This document shows positions 18,271-27,344 of a stretch of DNA of 64,000 nucleotides, piece by piece. Position numbers and translations under genes: made by a program. Source of the stretch: Gracilimonas sp964505215. Lineage in GTDB: Bacteria; Bacteroidota; Rhodothermia; Balneolales; Balneolaceae. Below the pieces are notes generated by a model. That model searched no databases and was not told where the DNA came from. It saw nothing but the letters and a program-made list of their open reading frames with translations. Each line of letters begins with the position of its first letter. Positions within the stretch are counted from its first letter, which is position 1. The DNA lies in assembly GCA_964505215.1 (NCBI GenBank), contig CAZDGU010000004.1, positions 124,001-188,000 on the forward strand. The letters are read 5' to 3'.

Positions 18271-18322
18271 AAAAAAGCAAAAGCCTTGCAACTCTGTAAG
18301 GTGTTGAGCTACAAGGCTTTGC
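18271..18322 (-). terminator. Intrinsic terminator of tRNA-Leu
   Basis: AAAGCCTTG (18280-18288) pairs with CAAGGCTTT (18312-18320), with an inner CAAC/GTTG pair. On the minus strand the hairpin is followed by six T (complement of 18271-18276). It starts within three bases of the tRNA 3' end. Confidence 0.8.
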
Positions 18323-18324
18323 AG

Positions 18325-18412
18325 TACCGCTGATCGGACTCGAACCGATACGGATATTTTAATATCCATTGGATTTTAAGTCCAACGTGTCTACCAATTC
18401 CACCACAGCGGC
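18325..18412 (-). tRNA. tRNA-Leu (anticodon UAA)
   Basis: Read on the minus strand from 18412, an 88-nucleotide class II tRNA is seen. The acceptor stem GCCGCTG pairs with CAGCGGT, the D arm contains GGTAGAC, the anticodon stem TTGGA/TCCAA encloses CTTAAAA (anticodon TAA), a long variable arm GGATAT/ATATCC follows, and the T arm is GGTTCGAGTCC. The 3' CCA is not encoded. The acceptor pair G1-T72 is a wobble. Confidence 0.95.
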
Positions 18413-18806
18413 GTGGTTGGTATCTCCTTTCAGAGAGCCCCAAATATAAGAGATTACAAACTACTTTTACAAAGTTATTTAATCAAAAATTCAGATCGGA
18501 TTTGTAAATGAGTTTTGCATGACTTGCTAAGAAGTAAATTAGCATGATTGTTTTATTAAAGTAAAATCCGGAAAAATTGATGCGTGTTAATTAAATGCCG
18601 CATTACAGAACTTTTATATACAAACACTCAAAAGGTTTACAGTCTGTTTTTCCGGAATTTATCTTCTAAACCTTTAGTAAAAGCTGCCAATAAGCTGATA
18701 ATTTATATTCATTTAAATTTTTGAACCTATTTTACTTTTACATTACGTATAAGGTATAGAGAGCATTTCAAAGTAACCAAAGAGTGTCAAAAAGGTATTC
18801 GTTTCC
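18413..18806. other. Intergenic region between tRNA-Leu and the TIG/PKD lipoprotein gene
   Basis: An AT-rich spacer of 394 bases holding the divergent promoters. For the plus-strand gene a loose Bacteroidota-type match is TTG at 18721-18723 and TACGTATA at 18744, 20 bases apart. Nothing else is visible. Confidence 0.4.
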
Positions 18807-21800
18807 ATGAAAAAGTTTACTATTTATCTATTCATCATTGTTGCTGTGTCCATGCTGGTAAAAACAGGATGCAGTGATATTAACAGTGGCGATCCTGCAT
18901 TTGAGCATAAGGGAATTACGTCTATTATTCCGGCGAGGGCACCTTTTGGGGCTCGGGTAGTAATTGGCGGTAAAGGATTTGAAAGCACGAAGAAGGTGCT
19001 TTTTAATGGAACGGAAGCTCCTTTAGAAGCCGTCAGTGATTCTGCAATTCTCACGCGCGTGCCGATGAATGCCACTTCGGGACCTATTGAGATTATCACG
19101 GCAGAGCAAACGTTTACGGGGCCGGACTTTACCGTAGATGACAGCCAAAATCTATTTCTAAGCATTCAGAAAGTTACCCCAACAAAAATCAGAGTGCTGG
19201 ATACCATTCGTATAACCGGAACCGGATTTACAACTGCAATAGTTGAAAGCGGAATAGCTGTGGCTGAAAAGCGTGCCAAGCCGGCAATGCAGAAAAACAT
19301 GAATAATCTGCAAAATAAAGAGCCGGCCTTGAATAAGGAGGGAGGTATTGATGAGATGAATGCTTTAGCTGCCCCTGAAACTGCTAAAAAAGAATTTAGA
19401 AAAGCAGCATCCGATCCCGAAGTATATATAAATGATATAGCGGCAAAAACTCTTAGCATCAGTGATACCGTAATTGTAGCCGAAATTCCCCAAGATGCTC
19501 AGTCGGGTTTGGTTTCCGTGATTGTTGAAGCGGATACCGCTATTGGCCCTCAGGTTACCATTTTCAAACACGCAATTACCGGAATTACACCAACTACAGG
19601 GGCCACGGGAGATGAAGTTGTAATTGAGGGAAGCAGCTTCAGTACGCGCGCTTCCGATCATACCGTAACTTTTAACGGTACGCCGGCTACTATATTAAAC
19701 GCCGCCGAATCCGAGCTGTTGGTAAGAGTTCCGCAAGGCGCCACAAGCGGAAATGTGGAGGTAGATATTTTTGGATATACCGTATCAGGACCTGTTTTTA
19801 CGGTTCAGTCAGCAGCGCTGCCGGCTATTAGCTCCATTCAGCCTGAAAGCGGAACGGTAGGAACAGAGGTGACTATATCCGGCTCAAACTTTGGAAGTAC
19901 AATTGCTGAGAATACCGTTTTGTTTAACGGGGTTGAAGCTCAAATCATAAGCGCAACACCCACTCAAATTGTGGCAGAAGTTCCGGAAGGTGCCACCGGT
20001 GGACCTGTTGAAGTTCGTGTTGGAAATGAGGTAGCCGAAGGGCCGGTTTTTGAAGTAATTACAACCGGAACCCTCACTGTTCATGTGTTCACAAGTGGCT
20101 CTTCACTCGATCCGGACGGATATCTTATTACTATTGATGATGCAAAGCCTGAAAGAGTTGCTATCAATGATACGCTTACAAAATCAGGCTTGGAGCCGGG
20201 CAGTTATCAGGTTAGTATTTCAGATATTGAGACAAATTGTTTTACCACGGCAGACTTCCCGAATCCGAGGATGGCTCAAATAACCGCAGGAGAAACCACA
20301 GTTATTGAATATTACATTAACTGTGAAGGGGCGAATGAGCCACCTGTGGCATCATTTACAACATTCTGCGAAAACTTAACGTGCAACTTCGACGCCTCAG
20401 CGTCTTCCGATAGTGACGGCTCCATTGAAAGCTATGCGTGGATTTTTGGTGATGGAAGTTCAGCAACAGGACAGGCTGTGAGCCATAGTTATGAAGCTTC
20501 GGGAGATTATACGGTTCAGCTAACAGTAACCGATAATGAAGGAGCCATTGGCACTGAAGAACAAATAATTACAATCACACAACCAGAGATAACCGGAATT
20601 TTTCCTGCATTTGGAGAGGTGGGAACAGAAGTAGCCATTATTGGTACCGGCTTCAGCAGCACTAAATCTGACAATAAGGTAAGCTTTGTAAGCGCAAGCG
20701 GTCGGGTAAATGCACCTGTTAAAACGGCATCGGAAACGGATATTACGGTTGATGTACCCGAAGGAGCCATTACCGGACCGATTCAGCTTACGGTAAATGG
20801 TTATACCATGGAAGGCCCGGAATTCAGGGTTGAAGTTTATGGAGCGCTGGAAGTAATCACATCAACGGTCGGAGATAGTTTAGATCCGAATGGATATCAA
20901 ATAAACATTCAAGGAGTGGGCAACCAAAGCATTCAGGTGAATGATACGTTAGCTTACGATAAGCTAAAAGTTGGCAGTTACGATGTTGGAATTTCAGATA
21001 TAGCATCAAATTGTTATCTGGATGAGACCATTCCTAATCCAATGACCGTTAATGTAACGGAAAACAATACAGCCCGGGCAAGTTTTGAGCTGTATTGCAT
21101 GAATCCAAACCAGCCGCCTGTAGCTTCATTTACGGCAACATGTACAAATCTAACCTGCAATTTTGATGCTTCAGGCTCAACTGACAGCGATGGTTATATA
21201 GCAGGTTTTGAATGGGTGTTTGGTGATGGTACTTCCGGAAGCGGTGAAAACACAACTAAGAGTTATGAGGCTTCAGGCACGTATAATGTGCAACTTACGG
21301 TAACAGATAATGGTGGTTTAACAAATACGATAAGCAAAAATGTAACAGTAGCCGTACCTGAAATTACGGATATATCGCCAAAAGTTGGGCCGAATGGAAG
21401 CCTTGTAACCATAACCGGAGATAATTTTGCACCAACCGCTCTCGAAAATATAGTTACGTTTAATGGCACGCGTGCAGAATTAAACAGTGTTTCCAAAACC
21501 CAAATAGAAGCATTTGTACCCGGAATGGCTTCAACCGGGCCGGTTTCCGTAGAAGTAGATGGGTATAAAGCAGTGGGGCCGATTTTTACCATTCAGTATC
21601 CGGGAACACTGGAAATTGCAACAAGCACCACGGGCCAATACTTAGATCCGGACGGATACACCGTGTCGGTTACAGGACAGGCTGACCGTTCAATAGACAT
21701 TAATGATACTATTCAATATTCCAACATATATGATACTGAAGTAGAAGTTTCGCTAAGCGGTATTGAGGGTAACTGCCAGGTTGAAGGGCAAAATCCAAGA

Positions 21801-22661
21801 ACCGTTAGCCTCGATAATAGTGACCGATGGGGTTTTACTACATTTGAAGTAACCTGTGTGCGGGATTTAAGAGGAAGTATTGTTTATATGAGTGATGCAG
21901 ATGGGAATAAAGAGATTTATCAGCGTGATGCATATGCTGTTGATGTAAATAATATTTCCAACACCTCTGCCGTGGATGAATCTCAGCCTGCAATTTCACC
22001 CGATGGCTTAAGTATTGCCTATGTTTCGGGAGGGATGTTATATGTGATGAAATCGGAGGGAGGTGGTGTGCAGCAGCTCACAAAAGATGGGGTGAATGCG
22101 TCACCTTCGTGGAGCCCAAAAGGAGATAAAATAGTATTTGAGCGTTCCGAAAAATCAGGCGCATCTGATCTTTATATAATACACGCTGATGGAAGCGGAC
22201 TTCAGAACATCACCAATACCCCTGGAGTTTCTGAGAGAGATCCGGATTGGTCTCCCGATGGAAGTAAAATTGTATATGCAAGTAACCGCTATTCAGCTAT
22301 GAATATCTTTACTATACTGCCGGACGGAACCGGTGAAACACAAATAACAGACTCCAAAGCGGATGATGTGGAACCCGAATGGTCGCCAAGCATGAATCGC
22401 ATAGCATTTACCAGAACAGAGCCCGGCAATAGCAGTAAAATATATATCATGAACAGTGATGGCAGTAGCCAAAGCAGGCTGACCGGAAGTTTAAACGAAG
22501 AAAGCCATCCAACATGGTCGCCCGACGGTTCTATGATGGCCTATGAGGTGTTTAATGATGGCTATTATCACATTTATGTGTTCAGTGTAGATTATCAGGA
22601 TATCATCCGCAGTTCTTTTACAAAAGGAAACGACCGCTACCCACACTGGAATTTTTGGTAA
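18807..22661 (+). CDS. Surface lipoprotein with TIG, PKD and WD40-like (PD40) domains
   Basis: A 1284-residue envelope lipoprotein (signal peptide ending VKTGC, Cys21). It has five or six IPT/TIG domains (repeated GxxGTxVTIxGxxF ... VPxGAxSGPVxV pattern), two PKD domains (PPVASFTxxCxNLTCNFDAS...YAWIFGDGS), and three copies of an 85-residue module that starts near SLDPDGY, has an invariant ND(T/K) turn and ends with a pair of Cys (NC...C). The C-terminal 250 residues form a TolB/PD40 beta-propeller with repeated ISPDG, WSPDGSKIVY and FxxxxxPGNSSKIYIMNSDGS blades. No catalytic motif is visible; it looks like an adhesive or carbohydrate/protein-binding surface protein. It has no clear operon partner. 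Confidence 0.85.
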   Translation: MKKFTIYLFIIVAVSMLVKTGCSDINSGDPAFEHKGITSIIPARAPFGARVVIGGKGFESTKKVLFNGTEAPLEAVSDSAILTRVPMNATSGPIEIITAEQTFTGPDFTVDDSQNLFLSIQKVTPTKIRVLDTIRITGTGFTTAIVESGIAVAEKRAKPAMQKNMNNLQNKEPALNKEGGIDEMNALAAPETAKKEFRKAASDPEVYINDIAAKTLSISDTVIVAEIPQDAQSGLVSVIVEADTAIGPQVTIFKHAITGITPTTGATGDEVVIEGSSFSTRASDHTVTFNGTPATILNAAESELLVRVPQGATSGNVEVDIFGYTVSGPVFTVQSAALPAISSIQPESGTVGTEVTISGSNFGSTIAENTVLFNGVEAQIISATPTQIVAEVPEGATGGPVEVRVGNEVAEGPVFEVITTGTLTVHVFTSGSSLDPDGYLITIDDAKPERVAINDTLTKSGLEPGSYQVSISDIETNCFTTADFPNPRMAQITAGETTVIEYYINCEGANEPPVASFTTFCENLTCNFDASASSDSDGSIESYAWIFGDGSSATGQAVSHSYEASGDYTVQLTVTDNEGAIGTEEQIITITQPEITGIFPAFGEVGTEVAIIGTGFSSTKSDNKVSFVSASGRVNAPVKTASETDITVDVPEGAITGPIQLTVNGYTMEGPEFRVEVYGALEVITSTVGDSLDPNGYQINIQGVGNQSIQVNDTLAYDKLKVGSYDVGISDIASNCYLDETIPNPMTVNVTENNTARASFELYCMNPNQPPVASFTATCTNLTCNFDASGSTDSDGYIAGFEWVFGDGTSGSGENTTKSYEASGTYNVQLTVTDNGGLTNTISKNVTVAVPEITDISPKVGPNGSLVTITGDNFAPTALENIVTFNGTRAELNSVSKTQIEAFVPGMASTGPVSVEVDGYKAVGPIFTIQYPGTLEIATSTTGQYLDPDGYTVSVTGQADRSIDINDTIQYSNIYDTEVEVSLSGIEGNCQVEGQNPRTVSLDNSDRWGFTTFEVTCVRDLRGSIVYMSDADGNKEIYQRDAYAVDVNNISNTSAVDESQPAISPDGLSIAYVSGGMLYVMKSEGGGVQQLTKDGVNASPSWSPKGDKIVFERSEKSGASDLYIIHADGSGLQNITNTPGVSERDPDWSPDGSKIVYASNRYSAMNIFTILPDGTGETQITDSKADDVEPEWSPSMNRIAFTRTEPGNSSKIYIMNSDGSSQSRLTGSLNEESHPTWSPDGSMMAYEVFNDGYYHIYVFSVDYQDIIRSSFTKGNDRYPHWNFW

Positions 22662-22714
22662 GAAAGTTGCCTGACACACAGAATCATATAGGTGCAGGCT
22701 TTGTAAAAATATCA

Positions 22715-22751
22715 GCATTCAGCAGATCCATTTTCCTGAATGCAGATTTTT
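22715..22751 (+). terminator. Probable intrinsic terminator
   Basis: GCATTCAG at 22715-22722 pairs with CTGAATGC at 22736-22743, followed by ATTTTT. It lies about 50 bases past the stop codon of the lipoprotein gene. The 13-base loop makes it weaker than the others here. Confidence 0.5.
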
Positions 22752-22836
22752 GTATATCAGAATATCCGGCTCTTCAAAACGGCACCGGTTGAATTGAATC
22801 AGGTTATATTATGTTCAATAGATTGTTAATCAAATA

Positions 22837-22866
22837 TTGAAACGAGCGTTTCGTTTTGTAACTTTC
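22837..22866 (+). promoter_or_regulatory. Promoter with an operator-like palindrome
   Basis: TTG at 22837-22839, a 19-base spacer and TAACTTTC at 22859-22866 fit the Bacteroidota -33/-7 promoter closely. The spacer contains the perfect palindrome GAAACG-AG-CGTTTC at 22839-22852, placed where a repressor would block polymerase. Confidence 0.6.
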
Positions 22867-22894
22867 GTTCAACAAAACAAAATAAAATTAAGCT

Positions 22895-23464
22895 ATGAAG
22901 AAAATATTACCTATTGCTCTATTTATAAGTATCCTGTTTGCAACCTCCGGATTTGCACAGCTCGAAATAGGGGCCTCTTACGAGCTAAGAGATGAGGCAC
23001 CCCAAAATGGATTTGGTGTACGTATTCAAAAAGGAATTCTTGAAAAATTACCGCTGGTAAATTTGGGTATCAGGCTTCATGCCAGCTACTTCAGTGAGCA
23101 AAATAAAATAGACCCCGATAATCAAACCTACTCATATTCCGAAGATTTTACGCATTATGATGTGGGAATTGCGGCTATTGGTGGGGTTTCAGTTGGTTTG
23201 ATTGAGCCGTATGTAGGCGTTGGTTTAGGAACAGAGGATTATGAAAAAGCGATAAATAATTATACTGGGCTGCCCGGTAACGAGCCTCGGGATGGCAACG
23301 AAAACAACTTATACTGGAACATGCTTGCCGGTGCTAAAGTGACGATCATTCCACTTATAAAACCTTTTGTAGAGTATAGATATTCGAATAAGCAGCTTGC
23401 AAAGCCCAAGCTATCTAACGAGCAAAACGGCCGGATTATGTTTGGAGTAGTATTAAGCTTCTAG
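22895..23464 (+). CDS. Small outer-membrane beta-barrel protein
   Basis: A 189-residue exported protein: a signal peptide of the MKKILPIALF...SGFAQ type, then alternating polar/hydrophobic strands such as LEIGASYEL, VNLGIRLHASYF, YDVGIAAIGGVSVGLIEPYVGVGLG and a final IMFGVVLSF ending in an aromatic residue. This is the pattern of an eight-stranded OmpW/OmpA-like barrel. Function unknown. It has its own promoter with a palindrome, and a terminator. Confidence 0.75.
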   Translation: MKKILPIALFISILFATSGFAQLEIGASYELRDEAPQNGFGVRIQKGILEKLPLVNLGIRLHASYFSEQNKIDPDNQTYSYSEDFTHYDVGIAAIGGVSVGLIEPYVGVGLGTEDYEKAINNYTGLPGNEPRDGNENNLYWNMLAGAKVTIIPLIKPFVEYRYSNKQLAKPKLSNEQNGRIMFGVVLSF

Positions 23465-23481
23465 ATTAACTGAATTTTTTT

Positions 23482-23513
23482 AAGCGGATATGAAATTCAT
23501 ATCCGCTTTTTTT
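23482..23513 (+). terminator. Intrinsic terminator of the small barrel gene
   Basis: AAGCGGATATGAA (23482 on) pairs with TTCATATCCGCTT, followed by a T run to 23513. Confidence 0.85.
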
Positions 23514-23585
23514 GTATATACAAGTTATAATTAAGTACCGTAAATTATAGCGTTAGCTACTAAAACTTAATAGATTTTGCAGTAA

Positions 23586-25832
23586 ATGGAACCGACGAAG
23601 GCTCAGGAAAAATACGACCTACAAGGTTATGTTTTGAAGAAAGCTCAGCAGGAAGATCTGAAGCAGCTGCTGGAGATATGTCATGAGCACATCAGTTCAG
23701 TTGATGAAGAGGCTATTACTGCGGCCTTCAAACTTTGCTATCTCTCTCACGAAAACATGAAGCGTGCTTCCGGAGAGCCTTATTATTACCACCCGGTTGA
23801 AGTAGCTAAAATAGTAGCCAGTGAGATTAATATTGATGATGTCTCTGTAATTGCTTCGCTGCTGCACGACACGGTTGAAGACACCAACGTTACGCTCGAA
23901 GATATTAAATACTGGTTTGGAGAAGAGGTATCGGTAATTATTGATGGAGTTACCAAAATAACCGGTGTGTTTAAAAGCAGAGACAGTAAGCAGGCCGAAG
24001 CTTTTATGAAGCTGCTGCTAACCATGGCCGAAGATATACGTGTGGTGCTGATAAAATTTGCCGATCGCCTGCATAATATGCGAACCATACAGCACTTAAA
24101 GCGTGAGAAGCAGGTCAAAATAGCTTCCGAGACTATGGACCTTTATGCGCCATTAGCCCATCGTTTTGGATTGTTCAGAATTAAAAATGAATTAGAAGAT
24201 CTTTGTTTTAAAACCATTGACCCTACTTCCTATAAATTTGTAGCCCGCAAGCTACGCGAGAAAAAGGAGAGCCGCGAAGCATTTGTTGAAGAGTTCATGG
24301 AGCCAATCAAAAACGAGCTGAGCAAAATGAATTTTGATTTTGAAATTAAAGGCCGGCCCAAGCATATCTTTTCTATTTACAGAAAAATGCAGCGGCAACA
24401 AAAGCCTTTTGAAGAAATTTATGACCTTTTTGCAATCCGTATTATTCTGCAGGGCGAGCATACCAAAGAAGATTGCTGGCGCGTATATTCCATAATTACA
24501 GACTGGTACACGCCCATACCGGAGCGTTTCAGAGACTTTATTTCAGTTCCAAAAGCCAATGGGTATCAGTCGTTACATACCACCGTAATTACCAATAAAG
24601 GGCGGAAGGTAGAGGTGCAAATTCGCACCCGACGCATGGATGAAATTGCAGAGCAAGGCTTAGCCGCCCACTGGAAATATAAGGAAGGTGCACAGCAAGG
24701 CTCCGAAACCTTAGATAAGTTTGTGGCATGGGTTCGGGATATATTGGATAATCCCCGTCCTGATGCGGCAACAGACTTTGTAAAAGACTTTCAGCTTAAC
24801 CTTTATCAGGATGAGATTTATGTGTTTACACCAAACGGAGAACTGAGAACACTTCCCCGTAACGCCACTCCCATCGACTTTGCTTTTGAAATTCACAGCG
24901 AAATTGGAGAACGCGCCATGGCTGCAAAAGTAAACGGAAAGATGGTTCCTTTACGCCAGAAGCTTCAAAATGGAGATCAGGTTGAAATTATAACAGCCAA
25001 TAAAATTAATCTGAATCCTGATTGGATTGATGATGTGGTTACCCATAAGGCGAAGTCCAGAATTCGCCAGTTTATAAAACAAAAACAGCGTAAAGTAGCC
25101 GAAAAAGGACGTGAAGAATGGGATAAAAGAGCAGAAAAAGGCAATATTGAAATATCAGAGCAAGAGTTAAATCAGTTTGCAAAGCGGTTCAAATATGAAT
25201 CTATACAAGATCTGTTTTTTGATATAGGCTCAGGAATTTTCCAGGTAAACGATCTCTTTAAAGAGGTTAAAGCTTATAAGAGCACCGGCCGTATTGAAGA
25301 TGCTGATGCTGAAGAAACGGCTCCTATTTCAGAAAAAGAAATTCAGGATAAATATATATCTGCCGCTCGCTCGGAAGGCAGCGCAAAGGCGCTTTATATA
25401 AATGGTGAGTTAAGTAACATTAAATACTCCTACGCCAACTGCTGTAATCCTATTCCCGGCGATGATGTATTAGGCTTTATCAGCCGAACCGGAGATATAA
25501 AAATACACCGAACCATGTGTAATAATGCGCAACATCTGCTAAAAACAGAAACAGAGCGCATTGTAGATGTCAGCTGGGCACAAAATATTGATACGAAGTT
25601 TTTAGGTGCCATTAAGGTGATAGGAGGCGACCGTGTAGGAATGATTAATGACATCACAGATGTGTTATCCAAATCATTGGAAACTAACATGAAAAGTATT
25701 AATGTTAGTAGTGATAGCGGTATGTTTGAGGGAATTATCACTTTATATGTGGATAATATTTCTCATTTACACAGAATTATGAAACGATTAGAAAGAATTG
25801 AAGGTGTGAAAAACGTGCTACGCTACGAATAA
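23586..25832 (+). CDS. rel: Bifunctional (p)ppGpp synthetase/hydrolase of the Rel/SpoT type
   Basis: Makes and breaks (p)ppGpp, the stringent-response signal. The 748-residue protein has the HD hydrolase domain (PYYYHPVEVAKIVA ... SLLHDTVEDTNVT, with the HDxxED motif intact), the synthetase domain (YDLFAIRIIL, RFRDFISVPKANGYQSLHTT, QIRTRRMDEIAEQGLAAHWKYK), a TGS domain (DEIYVFTPNGELRTLPRNATPIDFAFEIH), a conserved Cys/zinc-finger-like segment (YANCCNPIPGDDVLG) and a C-terminal ACT domain. The RFRD tetrad corresponds to the basic RxKD motif of bifunctional Rel enzymes, not the acidic ExDD of synthetase-only RelA. Both activities should therefore be present. It is a single gene with a small gap before the HU gene. 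Confidence 0.96.
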   Translation: MEPTKAQEKYDLQGYVLKKAQQEDLKQLLEICHEHISSVDEEAITAAFKLCYLSHENMKRASGEPYYYHPVEVAKIVASEINIDDVSVIASLLHDTVEDTNVTLEDIKYWFGEEVSVIIDGVTKITGVFKSRDSKQAEAFMKLLLTMAEDIRVVLIKFADRLHNMRTIQHLKREKQVKIASETMDLYAPLAHRFGLFRIKNELEDLCFKTIDPTSYKFVARKLREKKESREAFVEEFMEPIKNELSKMNFDFEIKGRPKHIFSIYRKMQRQQKPFEEIYDLFAIRIILQGEHTKEDCWRVYSIITDWYTPIPERFRDFISVPKANGYQSLHTTVITNKGRKVEVQIRTRRMDEIAEQGLAAHWKYKEGAQQGSETLDKFVAWVRDILDNPRPDAATDFVKDFQLNLYQDEIYVFTPNGELRTLPRNATPIDFAFEIHSEIGERAMAAKVNGKMVPLRQKLQNGDQVEIITANKINLNPDWIDDVVTHKAKSRIRQFIKQKQRKVAEKGREEWDKRAEKGNIEISEQELNQFAKRFKYESIQDLFFDIGSGIFQVNDLFKEVKAYKSTGRIEDADAEETAPISEKEIQDKYISAARSEGSAKALYINGELSNIKYSYANCCNPIPGDDVLGFISRTGDIKIHRTMCNNAQHLLKTETERIVDVSWAQNIDTKFLGAIKVIGGDRVGMINDITDVLSKSLETNMKSINVSSDSGMFEGIITLYVDNISHLHRIMKRLERIEGVKNVLRYE

Positions 25833-26005
25833 GGCACTTAATTAAGTTTAGGTAGATTTTTAATAAACTAATCTTTACAATAACGGAGATTTATTCACTT
25901 TAAGGAAAAGAACTTAACTAAAACACAGTTGTGGGTAATCATTCAGGAAGGACAAATAAGAATGTTATCTCAAAAAAGTGATAACTAACATAAATCAATA
26001 GAACT

Positions 26006-26329
26006 ATGATGACATATACAAAACGCGATGTTGTACGCAGGGTGGCAGAATCGATGGAAGAGCCTATGATACAGGCTGAACCATGGGTAGATGCGGTAAT
26101 AGTGGCATTACGAGAAATTATGATGTCTGCTGATACGGAATGTCGTATAGAAATTCGAGACTTCGGGGTATTTGAAGTCAAAGAAACAAAAGCGAAGCCT
26201 AAGGCACGTAATCCAAAAACAAATGAAGTGATTTACGTTCCGGCACACCGTAAAACACACTTTAAACCCAGCAAATTAATGAAGCAGTTTTTACGACAGC
26301 CACTGGAAGACGTAAAAAAAGACAATTAA
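26006..26329 (+). CDS. HU/IHF-family DNA-binding protein
   Basis: A 107-residue histone-like protein that bends DNA. The DNA-contact beta-ribbon arm is clear: IRDFGVFEVKETKAKPKARNPKT then VPAHRKTHFKPSK, with the intercalating Pro of the RNPKT motif. The N-terminal dimer helices are preserved (TKRDVVRRVAESM). A second ATG lies three bases after the one used. The basic tail of about ten residues beyond the usual end is a small extension. It stands between rel and ruvX. Confidence 0.93.
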   Translation: MMTYTKRDVVRRVAESMEEPMIQAEPWVDAVIVALREIMMSADTECRIEIRDFGVFEVKETKAKPKARNPKTNEVIYVPAHRKTHFKPSKLMKQFLRQPLEDVKKDN

Positions 26330-26351
26330 ATTAATTTAAGCGAGCTCGTTT

Positions 26352-26774
26352 TTGCAAAATTATGCAAGGCTTATTGGCATTGATGTAGGGAAAAAAAGAG
26401 TAGGAATAGCTCAAACAGATCTGTTACAGACTATAGCTTCTCCGATTGGAACTTTTTCTCCTCAACAAGCGCTAACTGAGATAAAAGAAATTGTAAAAAC
26501 TGAACCTGTTGTTTTATTTGTGATAGGCTGGCCTTTAACTCTAAGCGGAGAAGAAGGTTCAGCTATACAAATGGTGGAGGAATTTATCAAAAAGCTTCGC
26601 CATTCTTTTCCAACTATTGAAATAGCTAAAATTGATGAGCGTTATTCGTCAAAGCAGGCGCAAGACATAATGATTGAGGCCGGTATCCCTAAAAAAAAGA
26701 GACAACAAAAGGGAAGGGTTGACCGTATTGCAGCTGCTATTATTCTACAAAATTACTTAGATACCAATAAATAA
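26352..26774 (+). CDS. ruvX: Putative pre-16S rRNA nuclease / Holliday junction resolvase RuvX (YqgF)
   Basis: A 140-residue RNase H-fold protein that processes the 5' end of 16S rRNA and may act on Holliday junctions. It has the acidic motifs IGIDVGKKRVGIAQ (Asp near 10), IGWPLTL, DERYSS and DRIAAAIILQNYL. The only usable start in frame is a TTG at 26352; upstream the frame is closed by a stop. Just four bases separate it from def. Confidence in identity is high; in the start, moderate. Confidence 0.93.
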   Translation: MQNYARLIGIDVGKKRVGIAQTDLLQTIASPIGTFSPQQALTEIKEIVKTEPVVLFVIGWPLTLSGEEGSAIQMVEEFIKKLRHSFPTIEIAKIDERYSSKQAQDIMIEAGIPKKKRQQKGRVDRIAAAIILQNYLDTNK

Positions 26775-26777
26775 CAT

Positions 26778-27344
26778 ATGCCTATACTACCCATTGTAAC
26801 CTACAACGATCCTGTGTTGCTAAAACAAGCAGAGGAAATTGAAGAAAACAGCCCGGAGCTGCAAACCCTAATCGACAACATGCTCGAAACCATGTATAAC
26901 GCCGATGGGGTTGGGCTGGCAGCGCCACAAATCGGACGCTCCATTAAACTGTTTGTTATGGATACCGATGCCATGATAGAAGAAACGGAAGTGCCTTACG
27001 GCCCTATGGTATTTATAAATCCATTGATTTTGGAAAAACGGGGAAATAAAGTGCCATTAGAAGAAGGCTGCCTCAGCATTCCGGAAGTTAAGGATAAGGT
27101 GTTCCGCCCCGAAACAGTAGTAATTGAATTTTTTGATCGTGATTTTAACAAACACCGTCTTGAAGCAGAAGGGTGGACTTCCCGCGTTATTCAGCACGAA
27201 TATGACCATTTAGAAGGGATTTTATTCTTAGACTACCTGAGCACCTTCAAAAAAAGAATTCACAAAAAAAACTTGCAAGAAATTGATGCAGGAGATAAAA
27301 AAGTGAAATACCCCACGGTTCCAAAACAAAAAGCCGAGAAATAA
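26778..27344 (+). CDS. def: Peptide deformylase
   Basis: Removes the N-formyl group from new proteins; a metallo-enzyme in the cytoplasm. The three family motifs are present: GVGLAAPQIG, EEGCLSIPE (metal ligand Cys98) and QHEYDHLEG (His140, catalytic Glu141, His144). At 188 residues it is of normal length. The stop TAA shares its last A with the ATG of fmt, so the pair is translationally coupled. The N-terminal segment is slightly longer than the short form. Confidence 0.97.
   Translation: MPILPIVTYNDPVLLKQAEEIEENSPELQTLIDNMLETMYNADGVGLAAPQIGRSIKLFVMDTDAMIEETEVPYGPMVFINPLILEKRGNKVPLEEGCLSIPEVKDKVFRPETVVIEFFDRDFNKHRLEAEGWTSRVIQHEYDHLEGILFLDYLSTFKKRIHKKNLQEIDAGDKKVKYPTVPKQKAEK

Noticed and set aside
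17845..18333. Several plus- and minus-strand frames of 60-90 codons
   Set aside because: Overlapping in all frames, no start signal, no recognisable family, and one continues into the tRNA terminator.
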